A stretch of 64,000 bases of DNA from Paenibacillus psychroresistens (lineage in GTDB: Bacteria > Bacillota > Bacilli > Paenibacillales > NBRC-103111). The notes below the pieces were generated by a model. The model ran no database searches. It saw only the letters and a program-made list of their open reading frames with translations, and was not told where the DNA came from. Below are positions 1 to 8,233 of the stretch, one piece after another. Position 1 is the first letter of the stretch, and the number at the start of each line of letters is the position of its first letter. Position numbers and translations under genes: made by a program. The stretch spans positions 4,316,001 through 4,380,000 of the forward strand of contig NZ_CP034235.1 of the NCBI RefSeq assembly GCF_009728935.1, written 5' to 3'.

Positions 1-857
1 GTATTCAGTTTTTTCCCTGAATTAGCTCCCTTCATCCATGATGGAGCTTCAAGCAATGGCTTTTTAATGCCTAAAAATGGTTTCATAGTGACTAAAGTTG
101 CTCCACTAGGTTTAAAAATAGGCGGCAGTACATACTCCACAGGTTGACTCATGGTTACTTCTGTACCGGCTTTATCTTTAGTAACTATATCCTTTGTGAA
201 AGTGGCTTTATAATCTGCTGCAAGAAAGATAAAGATCGATGCTGCAAAACCAACAATCATTAACAGTACAAACAATACAAACTCAAGACTGCGTTGTTCT
301 TTAACATCCTTGCGTTCTTTAGATTTAAAATTAATTGTACGCAATAAATACATTAGACCGCCAGCAAAGCCAACTGCAAAAAATGCTTCTCCTGTTGCGG
401 CAGTAGTTACATGAATCTTTAACCAGTAACTCTGAAGTGCAGGTATTAGCGGTTGTACCTCATGCGGAAATACTAAAGCATAGGATAAAATGATAACGCC
501 TACTGGAAGTGCGAACACCCCAATAACTAAGGAGCGGTAGATTAAAAAAATAATCACAAAAGCAGTCATAATCATCATGGCAAGAAAGGTCATGAACTCA
601 AACATATTAGCCGTTGGAATATGTCCACCACTATACCAACGGGTAAAAAAGAACATTATATGCAACACATAACCAACAAGCGATGTTATAAAAGCAATGT
701 TTCCCCAAAGTTTCATATGCTGCTCTGGTTTGCGTCCACGCCAATTTTTACCGAGAATCGATATTACAAATAGAGTAAAGCCAAGACAGTAAACAAATAA
801 AGCAATAATCAAGTAATTCATACTAATCGAGCTGATGTTATCAAAAAAAGCTGTCAT
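1..857 (-). CDS. resC: Cytochrome c maturation protein ResC/CcsA (partial, N-terminal 285 residues)
   Basis: The reading frame starts at an ATG at 857 and stays open to the window edge, so the C-terminus is missing. The protein is rich in hydrophobic segments, consistent with a polytopic membrane protein. ResC/CcsA-type proteins carry haem across the membrane and with ResB form the System II machinery that attaches haem to apocytochromes c. The tryptophan-rich haem motif (WGxxW type) expected in the C-terminal half is not reached in this window. The start overlaps the resB stop by four bases (ATGA), showing translational coupling in a resA-resB-resC operon. The assignment rests mainly on this gene order and on the membrane profile. 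Confidence 0.88.
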   Translation of the reverse strand, partial: MTAFFDNISSISMNYLIIALFVYCLGFTLFVISILGKNWRGRKPEQHMKLWGNIAFITSLVGYVLHIMFFFTRWYSGGHIPTANMFEFMTFLAMMIMTAFVIIFLIYRSLVIGVFALPVGVIILSYALVFPHEVQPLIPALQSYWLKIHVTTAATGEAFFAVGFAGGLMYLLRTINFKSKERKDVKEQRSLEFVLFVLLMIVGFAASIFIFLAADYKATFTKDIVTKDKAGTEVTMSQPVEYVLPPIFKPSGATLVTMKPFLGIKKPLLEAPSWMKGANSGKKLN

Positions 858-2539
858 GCCTGCTTCCCTCCCGTTTCTAAAGCTTTAGCATCCACTTGAA
901 CGCCTAGTTTGTTTAATGCCTTTACTGCTTCTTTACGGATCCCAAACCAATTCTTATTCGTGTGGGCACCTAAGGATAGGACATCATCATCAATCCTAAT
1001 CCAGATGCGGCGATGCTGCCAATAGAAGCCCATTATAAGCCCAAGCATGGCAATAGCGGCTCCAACCCAAATGTAGGGCATGGCTCGATCTACACGGATA
1101 TTAAGGAAGCTCGTATAATTAGCAATTTGCACATCGTTCATCGAAGGCACGGATATTTCTAATTCTTTTCCAATAGCTCCATTAATTTCATCCTGATGAT
1201 AGGTTACTTTATCAATCTGACGTGGGAAATACATGTAAACCTCACCATCAGCTGCAAGTCCTGGACCTGTTATAATAAATATAAACGCTGGAACAATCGC
1301 ATCATTGGATTTCGTTTTCGGTTTCCCATCTTCCCCAAGCTCAAAATCCCGATAATAATCTCGCAGCTGGAGCTTGTACTCCCCTACTTGAAAGCTGCTC
1401 TTGGGAGTTGTCATGGAGAGATCAAAGGTACCATAAGCTTCTCCAGTTTTTTTATTACTTAATGTAGGTTTCGCGGTAAGGATACGCGGTGTTTCTTTAA
1501 AATCAAATTGAAAGGCCATAAAGCCTTTATAATTCAGCGGTTTATTTACAATTATATCTTGTCTGTGCACTTCTTTTAAAACGGGTGTTTGGGCAGGATC
1601 ATCACACTTTTCTGTACACTGGTATAAAACTGCTTTTGTTTCATAAACCTTGGGTACATTGAGATCTTTAGCTTGAAATTGCTTCGTCATTTCTTCCTTG
1701 GTGTAATAATCAAGGATGAATTTCTCATTTTTAAGGTAATAGGATGTGTTTGGTATCTTAACCGTTTGTCCCTCTAGAAAGCCCATATATTGATCCATAT
1801 GCCAGCCTGGAATGCTTCGCATTAGAACAGCTAATAGAAATATAATTAAACCAATATGCAGAACATAAGGTCCCCAGCGGCTAAAACGGTATTTTTCCGC
1901 CAATAGCGCAGAACCATCTGTATGTACCCGATAATTCTGTTTACGAAGCTGTTTGCCCATTTCAGCAACCCATTGCTCTGTAGATTCAACCTTTGGATCA
2001 TTTTTCAAATCTAATTTAACCGTATAGGTCACCTTTTGACGAAGTATGAATTGGAGATGCTTGCGAATTTGTTGTTTATTCAAGGCACGATAAAGCGGCA
2101 ATACACGGTCTAAGCTGCAGATCACCAGTGAAGTACCGATCATAAATAACAAAAGCTTAAACCACCAAGAATCATACGTGTGCGACAAACCCAGCTGATA
2201 ATAAATGTTGCCTAATGTCCCATAATTCTGCTTATAGAATATGGCAGGATTCATATTGATAAATGTACTTTCTTGCGGGTAGATAGTACCCACCATAGAA
2301 GTGAGCAATGTAACAAGAATCATGTAAATCGCTATCTTTACAGAAGAGAAAAAATTCCAGACTCGATCAATCAGCATGGGGTTACTCTTCTGTGAGCGGC
2401 GTGCAACTCCGTCATAGCGCATTTCTAAGGTTTCTTCGCCGCCACCTGCTTCCTCGTATAGCGGCTTACCGCAGGATTCACACAATACAGTTCCCACATG
2501 ATTCTGATGACCACATTCGCATTTCGTATTCTCAAACAC
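854..2539 (-). CDS. resB: Cytochrome c biogenesis protein ResB with N-terminal zinc ribbon
   Basis: A 561-residue membrane protein of the ResB/Ccs1 family, the partner of ResC in haem delivery to and ligation of c-type cytochromes outside the membrane. Hydrophobic segments lie near residues 67-88, 125-145, 222-243 and 490-510, leaving a large extracytoplasmic domain between the third and fourth, as in the family. Unusual is a short cytoplasmic head with C7, C9, C20 and C23, arranged like a zinc ribbon, before the first membrane segment. The stop overlaps the resC start (ATGA), and resA lies 12 bases upstream. Family assignment is firm; the role of the Cys cluster is unknown. Confidence 0.93.
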   Translation of the reverse strand: MFENTKCECGHQNHVGTVLCESCGKPLYEEAGGGEETLEMRYDGVARRSQKSNPMLIDRVWNFFSSVKIAIYMILVTLLTSMVGTIYPQESTFINMNPAIFYKQNYGTLGNIYYQLGLSHTYDSWWFKLLLFMIGTSLVICSLDRVLPLYRALNKQQIRKHLQFILRQKVTYTVKLDLKNDPKVESTEQWVAEMGKQLRKQNYRVHTDGSALLAEKYRFSRWGPYVLHIGLIIFLLAVLMRSIPGWHMDQYMGFLEGQTVKIPNTSYYLKNEKFILDYYTKEEMTKQFQAKDLNVPKVYETKAVLYQCTEKCDDPAQTPVLKEVHRQDIIVNKPLNYKGFMAFQFDFKETPRILTAKPTLSNKKTGEAYGTFDLSMTTPKSSFQVGEYKLQLRDYYRDFELGEDGKPKTKSNDAIVPAFIFIITGPGLAADGEVYMYFPRQIDKVTYHQDEINGAIGKELEISVPSMNDVQIANYTSFLNIRVDRAMPYIWVGAAIAMLGLIMGFYWQHRRIWIRIDDDVLSLGAHTNKNWFGIRKEAVKALNKLGVQVDAKALETGGKQA

Positions 2540-2551
2540 TGGGTAAACCTC

Positions 2552-3073
2552 CTACTTTCCTAACATTGCAGAAAGCGATTGTTGAATATAATTCTCATCC
2601 ATACCGCCGACATTTTTTTTGGCTATTCGCCCATTTGGCTTCACAAAAAAAGTTGTGGGATATTGAATGACCCCATAGTTTTTGCGAATCTCAAAATCTT
2701 CGTCCAAAAGTACTGGAAACGTCGTCTTAAGCGGATCCAAAAAACCGTGTACTGTGATAGGGCTTTCTCCCATATTAACAGCCAGTACAACAACATCAGA
2801 TTGCTTCCATTTATCATATTGCGTCTGAATCGCTGGCATCTCTGCTTTGCAGGGAGGGCAATAAGTCCCCCAAAAATTAATGATAACTGTTTTCCCTTTA
2901 TAATCAGATAACTGATGCACCTGACCATCTAAACCAAGTAATTTAAATTTGGGAGCTTTATCGCCAACCTGAGGGATGGCATTATCACTAAACAAACCAT
3001 TAACAAGCGTATATGCGCCCACAAGAATAACGATTGAAAGGATAATTATTTGTAAGGTTTTTCTATTTCTCAT
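2552..3073 (-). CDS. resA: Thiol-disulfide oxidoreductase ResA
   Basis: 173 residues with one N-terminal membrane anchor (about residues 7-26) followed by a thioredoxin-like (TlpA/AhpC-TSA) domain. The active site is C72-P-P-C75 inside WGTYCPPCKAEMP; the well-studied B. subtilis ResA has C-E-P-C at this place, so the Glu between the cysteines is replaced. ResA reduces the haem-binding cysteines of apocytochromes c on the outer face of the membrane so that ResB/ResC can attach haem. It is the first of the three res genes and follows rluB after about 70 bases, as in B. subtilis. Confidence 0.94.
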   Translation of the reverse strand: MRNRKTLQIIILSIVILVGAYTLVNGLFSDNAIPQVGDKAPKFKLLGLDGQVHQLSDYKGKTVIINFWGTYCPPCKAEMPAIQTQYDKWKQSDVVVLAVNMGESPITVHGFLDPLKTTFPVLLDEDFEIRKNYGVIQYPTTFFVKPNGRIAKKNVGGMDENYIQQSLSAMLGK

Positions 3074-3142
3074 TAGTCATTCACCTACGTAAGCCTTAGA
3101 TTTAACTATCCTCATTATAACTAACTTTAATGCAAGCATTTA

Positions 3143-3895
3143 TTACTTATTTCGAACATTGTGTGACTGGGTCGCTGAATCCATTAATCCTTGAACTTCT
3201 TTAGGTGTTAAATAACGATATTTGCCGCGTGGAACACCTGTGAGGAATAACGATCCAAAGCTAATCCGTTTTAGGCGAATGACTGGGAAATTGATTACTT
3301 CGAACATTCTTCGAACCTGTCGATTCCGTCCTTCGTAGATAGTGATTGTTACCGTTGATTCATTCTTAACCGGATTCACGTCAAAATAATCCACCTCTGC
3401 TGGGGCTGTTAAGCCGTCATCAAGCTGGACTCCACTTTTTAGTTTTTCTAATAATGAACCATGAGGCACACCTTTTACAGTTGCATGATAGGTTTTTGGT
3501 ACATGATGCTTAGGATGTGTCAGCAAATGAGCGAAATCCCCGTCATTAGTCAGGATTAGCAGCCCTTCAGTATCGTAATCCAAGCGTCCTACTGGATACA
3601 GCCTTTCTTTAATGCCATGAATAAAATCCGTAACTACCTTGCGGCCTTCCGGATCCGATGCGCTTGTTATAACCCCTTTGGGCTTATTCATTAATAGATA
3701 AATTTTATTTTGTCGATTGATGGCTTTGCCATCTACTTTGATGATATCGTTGATAGGATCAACCTTTACCCCTAGCGTTTTGACGATTTCATCGTTTACT
3801 TCGACCCTGCCTGCAGTAATAATTTCTTCACATTTTCGACGTGACGCTATGCCAGCATTCGCCAAAACCTTTTGTAATCTTTCCATGTTTTCCAT
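3143..3895 (-). CDS. rluB: 23S rRNA pseudouridine synthase RluB
   Basis: About 250 residues. An S4 RNA-binding domain (LQKVLANAGIASRRKCEEI) at the N-terminus is followed by the RsuA/RluB-type catalytic domain with the motif GRLDYDTEGLLILTNDG, whose Asp is the catalytic residue of this family. It should isomerise a uridine in the peptidyl-transferase region of 23S rRNA. The frame is open upstream to 3937, but the ATG at 3895 has the ribosome site (GAGGTGAAGG) at a proper distance, so that start is chosen. The neighbours, spmB upstream and resA downstream, match the B. subtilis locus. Confidence 0.93.
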   Translation of the reverse strand: MENMERLQKVLANAGIASRRKCEEIITAGRVEVNDEIVKTLGVKVDPINDIIKVDGKAINRQNKIYLLMNKPKGVITSASDPEGRKVVTDFIHGIKERLYPVGRLDYDTEGLLILTNDGDFAHLLTHPKHHVPKTYHATVKGVPHGSLLEKLKSGVQLDDGLTAPAEVDYFDVNPVKNESTVTITIYEGRNRQVRRMFEVINFPVIRLKRISFGSLFLTGVPRGKYRYLTPKEVQGLMDSATQSHNVRNK

Positions 3896-3954
3896 GTTTA
3901 CCTTCACCTCAAACCTAATGATACCGATTTGGGTCATAAATCACAAGTGTCCCC

Positions 3955-4488
3955 TTAGACAAATACCCAATAACAGATAGCAATAGAGGCAATGAAACCA
4001 ATAGCATCTGAAATTAATCCCACTTTCAAGGCATACATGGCTTTTTTAATCCCTACAGCGCCAAAATAAACGGTTAATACATATAAGGTTGTATCCGTAC
4101 TTCCTTGAACTGTAGAGGCAATTCTTCCGATCAATGAATCAGGTCCAAATTGCTTGATCAAGTCTGTTGTAAACGCTAAAGATCCAGCCCCTGTAATAGG
4201 CCGTAAAAAAGCTAACGGGAGTACCTCTCCCGGAATGCCGATTCTTGCAAGAAAAGGATACATCCAGCCGGCTAATAAATCCATGGCGCCAGATGCACGA
4301 AAAACGGTGATCGCAACCATCATTCCAACTAAATGTGGCATAATTGTGATTGCGGTTTGAAATCCATCCTTTGCACCCTCTACAAAGGACTCATAGGTAG
4401 GTACTTTTTTATAGGCTGCATACAAAGGAATGAATACGATCAATAATGGAATTGCCCATGTGGAAAGCGTCGAAACGATTGCATACAC
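3955..4488 (-). CDS. spmB: Spore maturation protein SpmB
   Basis: 177 residues, almost entirely hydrophobic, of the nucleoside-recognition (Gate) family. The central stretches PTYESFVEGAKDG and GSTDTTLYVLTVYFGAVGIK are characteristic of SpmB. SpmA and SpmB are mother-cell membrane proteins needed for full dehydration of the spore core in B. subtilis; their transported substrate is not established. The start is a GTG at 4488 behind GGATGAGGG. It follows spmA by 18 bases and is probably co-transcribed from the promoter upstream of dacB. Confidence 0.94.
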   Translation of the reverse strand: MYAIVSTLSTWAIPLLIVFIPLYAAYKKVPTYESFVEGAKDGFQTAITIMPHLVGMMVAITVFRASGAMDLLAGWMYPFLARIGIPGEVLPLAFLRPITGAGSLAFTTDLIKQFGPDSLIGRIASTVQGSTDTTLYVLTVYFGAVGIKKAMYALKVGLISDAIGFIASIAICYWVFV

Positions 4489-4506
4489 GATGTACCCTCA
4501 TCCTTT

Positions 4507-5097
4507 CTAATACGACAAGCGTTCATATCGCCTTCTATACCACCTGTCCACCAATATAGCAGCCATCGTTGAGATTATGGTCGCAAGCAGCGTGGTGCCC
4601 ACGATTTCCGCTGGGTTTAAAGAATGGTAATTCATTCGTATGGCAATAAGTGTCGTAGGTATAAGTGTAATACTCGATGTATTCAAAGCTAGCAGGGTAC
4701 ACATCGCAGGACTTGCAACCTCTTTATTCGAGTTCAGCTTTTGCAGCTCCTGCATGGCTCTAATCCCCATTGGTGTTGCTGCATTACCCAATCCAAGAAT
4801 ATTAGCGCTCATATTAGACATGATATAACCAATTGCGGGATGATCTGCAGGTATGCTCGGAAATAAAAACCGCACAAAAGGATTTAATAGCTTTGCTAGC
4901 TTTTGCAATAATCCGGCATCTTCCGCAATCCGCATAATCCCTAACCAAAACACAAGAATACTTATCAAACCAAAGCAAACCGTAACCCCTGTCTTTGCCC
5001 CATCAAATACGGCTGCTGTAACCAATTCAATATTGCCTTGAATGGCAGCCACAACAAAACCGACAACTATAAAAAACAACCAAATTAAATTGACCAT
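4507..5097 (-). CDS. spmA: Spore maturation protein SpmA
   Basis: 196 residues from the ATG at 5097, which has CTGGAGGG nine bases upstream; the open frame continues to 5214 but that extension only translates the intergenic hairpin repeat. It is a multi-span Gate-domain membrane protein with the conserved MSNMSANILGLGNAATPMG stretch. With SpmB it acts in late spore maturation and core dehydration. The gap to dacB holds a two-unit hairpin repeat that ends three bases before this gene's Shine-Dalgarno sequence, which may affect translation of spmA relative to dacB. Confidence 0.94.
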   Translation of the reverse strand: MVNLIWLFFIVVGFVVAAIQGNIELVTAAVFDGAKTGVTVCFGLISILVFWLGIMRIAEDAGLLQKLAKLLNPFVRFLFPSIPADHPAIGYIMSNMSANILGLGNAATPMGIRAMQELQKLNSNKEVASPAMCTLLALNTSSITLIPTTLIAIRMNYHSLNPAEIVGTTLLATIISTMAAILVDRWYRRRYERLSY

Positions 5098-5108
5098 AAG
5101 TATCCCTC

Positions 5109-5187
5109 CAGAGGTTTTCTTTAGAAAACCAGCTTCGTAAGCATGGACAGGGCTTTCGCAAGAAAGCGAGCATTGTAAGCATAAGCT
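5109..5187 (-). repeat. Hairpin repeat array A (two units) in the dacB-spmA gap
   Basis: Two units in tandem. Hairpin one: GGTTTTC, loop TTTA, GAAAACC (5113-5130), followed by CGTAAGCAT (5136-5144). Hairpin two: GCTTTC, loop GCAA, GAAAGC (5152-5167), followed by TGTAAGCAT (5174-5182). Both arms change together between units, so the fold is preserved. On the transcribed (minus) strand the last hairpin ends three bases before the spmA GGAGGG. The same unit occurs at 29.76-29.85 and 40.34-40.44 kb. Confidence 0.85.
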
Positions 5188-5188
5188 G

Positions 5189-6346
5189 TTAAAGATTAAA
5201 TAAAGCATGAACAAAAAAATGCCAATTATCTACGAATGCCGCCTCAGGTGCTGCTATGCTTTGCTGAAAGCTAAAAGCCTGTGCATTCTGCTTATCTAGC
5301 AATGGACTTCCCTGTGTCACTAGAGGTACTGTTCCAATAATTTTATTCGATAGAGAAAGCTGGAGAATCCCTTTTGTTCCTAGTCGATATGAAAGTGAAG
5401 CAGGATCATTTAACTTTACGGAACGTGTTATAAGCTTCGACTGCTCTGGGGTTAACGGATAGTTGAAGGCTTGGAGCGTCGCCAATCCATTCTCAACAGG
5501 CTCACCTTTATCTACTAAGTGACCTATAGGGAAGTTCTTAAACCCATAATTCAATAAACGGCTATGATCTGCCCAGTCATCCGAATCATTAAGGGTAACT
5601 ACAGCTAATTGCTGTCCGTCACGTGTAGCTGAGGAAATGAGACATCTTAAAGACAGCTTGGTATAGCCTGTTTTAACGCCATCAGAGCCAGGATATAAAG
5701 AAAGCATTTTATTCTTATTAGTCCAAATATAACCCCAGGATTCGTTGGGATTAGGCACTTTTTTTATTTTGGTTTGGACGATTTCTTGAAAAATCGGGTT
5801 TTTCAGAGCGTACGCGGTTAAAATAGCCATATCATTAGCTGTTGAGTAGTGGTCTTTAACATCCAATCCATGCGGGTTCATAAAATGAGAGTTTAACATT
5901 CCTAGCATTTCTGCCTTTTGATTCATTAAATAAACGAAGCCTTCCTCCGTACCGCCAACATGTTCCGCTATTGCTGTTGCTGCATCATTTCCTGAGCGAA
6001 GCATAAGACCAAATAGCAAATGCTGCAAACTCATTTGTTCACCTAATTTAAGATAAATCGATGACCCTTCTCTACCTGCCGCTCTTTTGCTTGTAGTTAC
6101 GGAATCAGATAAATCCCCCTGCTCTATCGCAACAATAGCTGTCATAACCTTGGTTAAGCTGGCAATCCGCATCTGTTTATCCCCCAATTTGCTGTATATC
6201 ACAACACCTGAGGTAACATCAATTAAAGCAGCGGCTTGCGCATGGGTTTGAATAGATTCCGTTGCAGCCCCTGCCTTTTTAAGATCAACAGAAAAGCAAT
6301 TACTCATTATAATTAGTAAACAAAACAACAAAAAAGCTCTCTTCAT
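5189..6346 (-). CDS. dacB: D-alanyl-D-alanine carboxypeptidase DacB (PBP5*), sporulation-specific
   Basis: 385 residues from the ATG at 6346 (GGGAGGGG ribosome site). A signal peptide (about residues 1-27) precedes a penicillin-binding transpeptidase fold with S63-L-T-K66, S118-G-N and K225-T-G. DacB trims pentapeptide stems in spore cortex peptidoglycan and thereby controls cross-linking. The longer open frame to 6418 is not supported by a ribosome site. Position before spmA-spmB is the classical mother-cell operon, and a SigE-like promoter lies just upstream. DacF is the main alternative for this family, but gene order favours DacB. Confidence 0.92.
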   Translation of the reverse strand: MKRAFLLFCLLIIMSNCFSVDLKKAGAATESIQTHAQAAALIDVTSGVVIYSKLGDKQMRIASLTKVMTAIVAIEQGDLSDSVTTSKRAAGREGSSIYLKLGEQMSLQHLLFGLMLRSGNDAATAIAEHVGGTEEGFVYLMNQKAEMLGMLNSHFMNPHGLDVKDHYSTANDMAILTAYALKNPIFQEIVQTKIKKVPNPNESWGYIWTNKNKMLSLYPGSDGVKTGYTKLSLRCLISSATRDGQQLAVVTLNDSDDWADHSRLLNYGFKNFPIGHLVDKGEPVENGLATLQAFNYPLTPEQSKLITRSVKLNDPASLSYRLGTKGILQLSLSNKIIGTVPLVTQGSPLLDKQNAQAFSFQQSIAAPEAAFVDNWHFFVHALFNL

Positions 6347-6384
6347 GGTTCCCCTCCCGAATCCAACCACATATCTACTGTAAA

Positions 6385-6413
6385 AGCATATGCTTGTCTG
6401 ATTCGAAACATGT
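6385..6413 (-). promoter_or_regulatory. SigE-like promoter for dacB-spmA-spmB
   Basis: On the minus strand ACATGTT (-35, 6407-6413), a 14-base spacer, then CATATGCT (-10, 6385-6392, matching CATAnnnT). The -35 matches five of seven SigE consensus positions. It lies 39 bases before the dacB start, as expected for a mother-cell operon. Based on motif only. Confidence 0.45.
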
Positions 6414-6432
6414 CCCATAAAAAGAGCTTGTC

Positions 6433-7521
6433 TTATACTGGATTTACACTTTCAATCAATAAAGTGTGTTTTTGAGAAAGATCAATTTCATAAATTGGTT
6501 GGGCTGCTTTACCATCTGCTGTTTCAAAAATACGTACCGTCGGGCGTTGCGGATAGTTGGGATTTATTTGGGTGACTACTCCCTTTTCACCTGTGTTCAG
6601 CTTGATTGTCAGTCCAAGCGGGTAGATCGCAACATTATCACGAAACATCGCGACTTTCTTGCGGTCATAAAGCGATCCAGCGCTGCCATATAGAACCTCC
6701 ATGGCCTCATGCGGCAACATCGCAGTCCGATAAGGACGATGATTCGTCATGGCATCATAGCTGTCGGCAATCGCAATCCATTTAGCAAAATCATGGATCT
6801 CTTCGCCTTTAATTCCTCGTGGGTAGCCTGATCCATCAATACGTTCATGATGCTGGAAAGCGCAATGTGCGGCTAATAGCGGGATATTGGGTTCATCCTT
6901 AAGCAATTGGTAGCCTACCACGGTATGCTTCTGCATTTCCTTATATTCTTCAGGAGTAAAAGCCCGGTTCAGCGTAAGCAGCTCACTTGGGACTTTTGTT
7001 TTGCCAATATCGTGCAGAATCGAGCCTAATCCCAAAGCAAACAAATCATTTCGTGAGTATCCGTGCGTAATTCCTAGTGAAATACAAATGATAGCAACAT
7101 TCAGAGAGTGGTTATAAATATAGTTATTCATAACATTAATATCAGTCAGCATAATCAAAGCTTCTTTGTGATCACTTAATTCATCGATAATATTCTGCAA
7201 AACATTATTAAATGACTTACCTAAAGTTGGATTCTTAACTGCTCTTTTGCTGGCAGCTTGATCCATTAACGAGCGAAAATTATTGCGTATTTCTGTAATT
7301 GCCTTAAATCGTGTTTGCTCACTGAGTGGTGATTTAATCTCCACATCATCTGTGTTGGGATCTTGAATATATAGATAATCAATGCCCAATTGAAGTAATC
7401 GATTAATCAAATGATCGGTCAAAGACACATTGATCCCGAGAAGAATAATTCCCTCTTCGTTATATATCCCTTTTCCCAAGCGCATTCCAGCTTGGCATTG
7501 TTTGGTCGGAAGTAAACGCAT
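6433..7521 (-). CDS. HD-GYP domain protein, probable cyclic-di-GMP phosphodiesterase
   Basis: 362 residues. The C-terminal half is an HD-GYP domain: H170-D171 in SILHDIGKTKVP and the signature HHERIDGSGYP (residues 224-234) with an intact GYP triplet. HD-GYP proteins hydrolyse cyclic-di-GMP or related cyclic dinucleotides. The N-terminal 120 residues contain no recognised sensor domain, and no membrane segment is seen, so it is probably cytoplasmic. Gene-proximal SigA promoter at 7554-7582. The window also encodes a GGDEF protein (53515) with intact catalytic motif, a plausible source of the substrate. The exact substrate and physiological role cannot be read from sequence. Confidence 0.88.
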   Translation of the reverse strand: MRLLPTKQCQAGMRLGKGIYNEEGIILLGINVSLTDHLINRLLQLGIDYLYIQDPNTDDVEIKSPLSEQTRFKAITEIRNNFRSLMDQAASKRAVKNPTLGKSFNNVLQNIIDELSDHKEALIMLTDINVMNNYIYNHSLNVAIICISLGITHGYSRNDLFALGLGSILHDIGKTKVPSELLTLNRAFTPEEYKEMQKHTVVGYQLLKDEPNIPLLAAHCAFQHHERIDGSGYPRGIKGEEIHDFAKWIAIADSYDAMTNHRPYRTAMLPHEAMEVLYGSAGSLYDRKKVAMFRDNVAIYPLGLTIKLNTGEKGVVTQINPNYPQRPTVRIFETADGKAAQPIYEIDLSQKHTLLIESVNPV

Positions 7522-7553
7522 ACATAACCCCGCAGTTTCATTTTGTTAACTTT

Positions 7554-7582
7554 ACTATAAAAGATAGTTTCAAAAAGTGCAA
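7554..7582 (-). promoter_or_regulatory. SigA promoter for the HD-GYP gene
   Basis: TTGCAC (7577-7582) and TATAGT (7554-7559) on the minus strand with a 17-base spacer, about 33 bases before the start codon at 7521. Confidence 0.6.
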
Positions 7583-7604
7583 TCAAAAGAATCAGAAATT
7601 AACA

Positions 7605-7651
7605 CAAAAAAGAGGCTTCATCCAGTTTTTCACACTTTCTGATAGCCTCTT
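7605..7651 (-). terminator. Terminator after ytfJ
   Basis: Eight-base stem AAGAGGCT/AGCCTCTT (7610-7617 with 7644-7651) and a run of T residues on the minus strand after it; lies 18 bases after the ytfJ stop. Confidence 0.75.
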
Positions 7652-7668
7652 CCTATAAAATTAACTAA

Positions 7669-8163
7669 TTATTGACTCTGCCCTGTCGTATTTTTGTAAT
7701 CTTTTGAGGATGAATCAGTGAAAGCTGCATTAGCTCCTAGACCTGCATTATTGTTTTTGTTGCCTTTAAGCATGCTTTGAATTTTATCAAAAACCTGTGG
7801 AGCGGAATCGATTAATCGCTCATAAAGATGGGTTTGATTATCCAAAGGAACCACCTTTACTCCAGCTGAGTTTACCACCAGAAAAGCAATAGGAGTTATC
7901 GAAACGCCACCTCCACTACCGCCACCAAAAGGTAAAGAAACCGAAGCGTTATTAGCATCATTTTTACTGCTTGGGTCATGCTCTGATTCACCTAAAAATT
8001 CACTGCCGCCAGCAGCAAAGCCGAATCCGACTTTTGAGATCGGTAAAATCACACTGCCATCTGGCGTTTGCACAGGATCACCAACGATTGTGTTGACATC
8101 AACCATTTCTTTAATATTTTCCATTGCCGTTTTCATTAGACCTTGAATGGGATGTTCTGTCAT
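7669..8163 (-). CDS. ytfJ: Sporulation protein YtfJ (GerW family)
   Basis: 164 residues. The first about 130 residues match the YtfJ/GerW family: an N-terminal IKEMVDVNTIVGDP-like region, a central glycine-rich segment (FGGGSGGGVSITP) and PIAFLVV. The last 30 residues are Asn/Ser-rich and low in complexity. GerW homologues are forespore proteins needed for proper germination in response to some germinants in B. subtilis; the mechanism is not known. Start ATG at 8163 with AAGGAGG. A SigG-like promoter sits immediately upstream and a terminator immediately downstream, so it is likely monocistronic. Confidence 0.9.
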   Translation of the reverse strand: MTEHPIQGLMKTAMENIKEMVDVNTIVGDPVQTPDGSVILPISKVGFGFAAGGSEFLGESEHDPSSKNDANNASVSLPFGGGSGGGVSITPIAFLVVNSAGVKVVPLDNQTHLYERLIDSAPQVFDKIQSMLKGNKNNNAGLGANAAFTDSSSKDYKNTTGQSQ

Positions 8164-8187
8164 TAAAAAGCCTCCTTTTTAGGATTA

Positions 8188-8218
8188 GATTATGTTTTCT
8201 CAGCAAGCTTAACATACC
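8188..8218 (-). promoter_or_regulatory. SigG-like (forespore) promoter for ytfJ
   Basis: On the minus strand GGTATG (-35, 8213-8218; five of six to TGHATR), 18-base spacer, CATAATC (-10, 8188-8194; six of seven to CATAHTA). Spacing is exactly that of SigG promoters and the downstream gene belongs to a forespore family. Confidence 0.55.
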
Positions 8219-8233
8219 CTAAAAAGGGTGGAG

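Noticed and set aside
5098-5214. N-terminal extension of SpmA
   Set aside because: It translates the hairpin repeat; the ribosome site is at the ATG at 5097 and the length then equals that of B. subtilis SpmA.
6347-6418. Longer DacB N-terminus
   Set aside because: No ribosome site, and it would place residues before a clear signal peptide; it also covers the likely SigE promoter.
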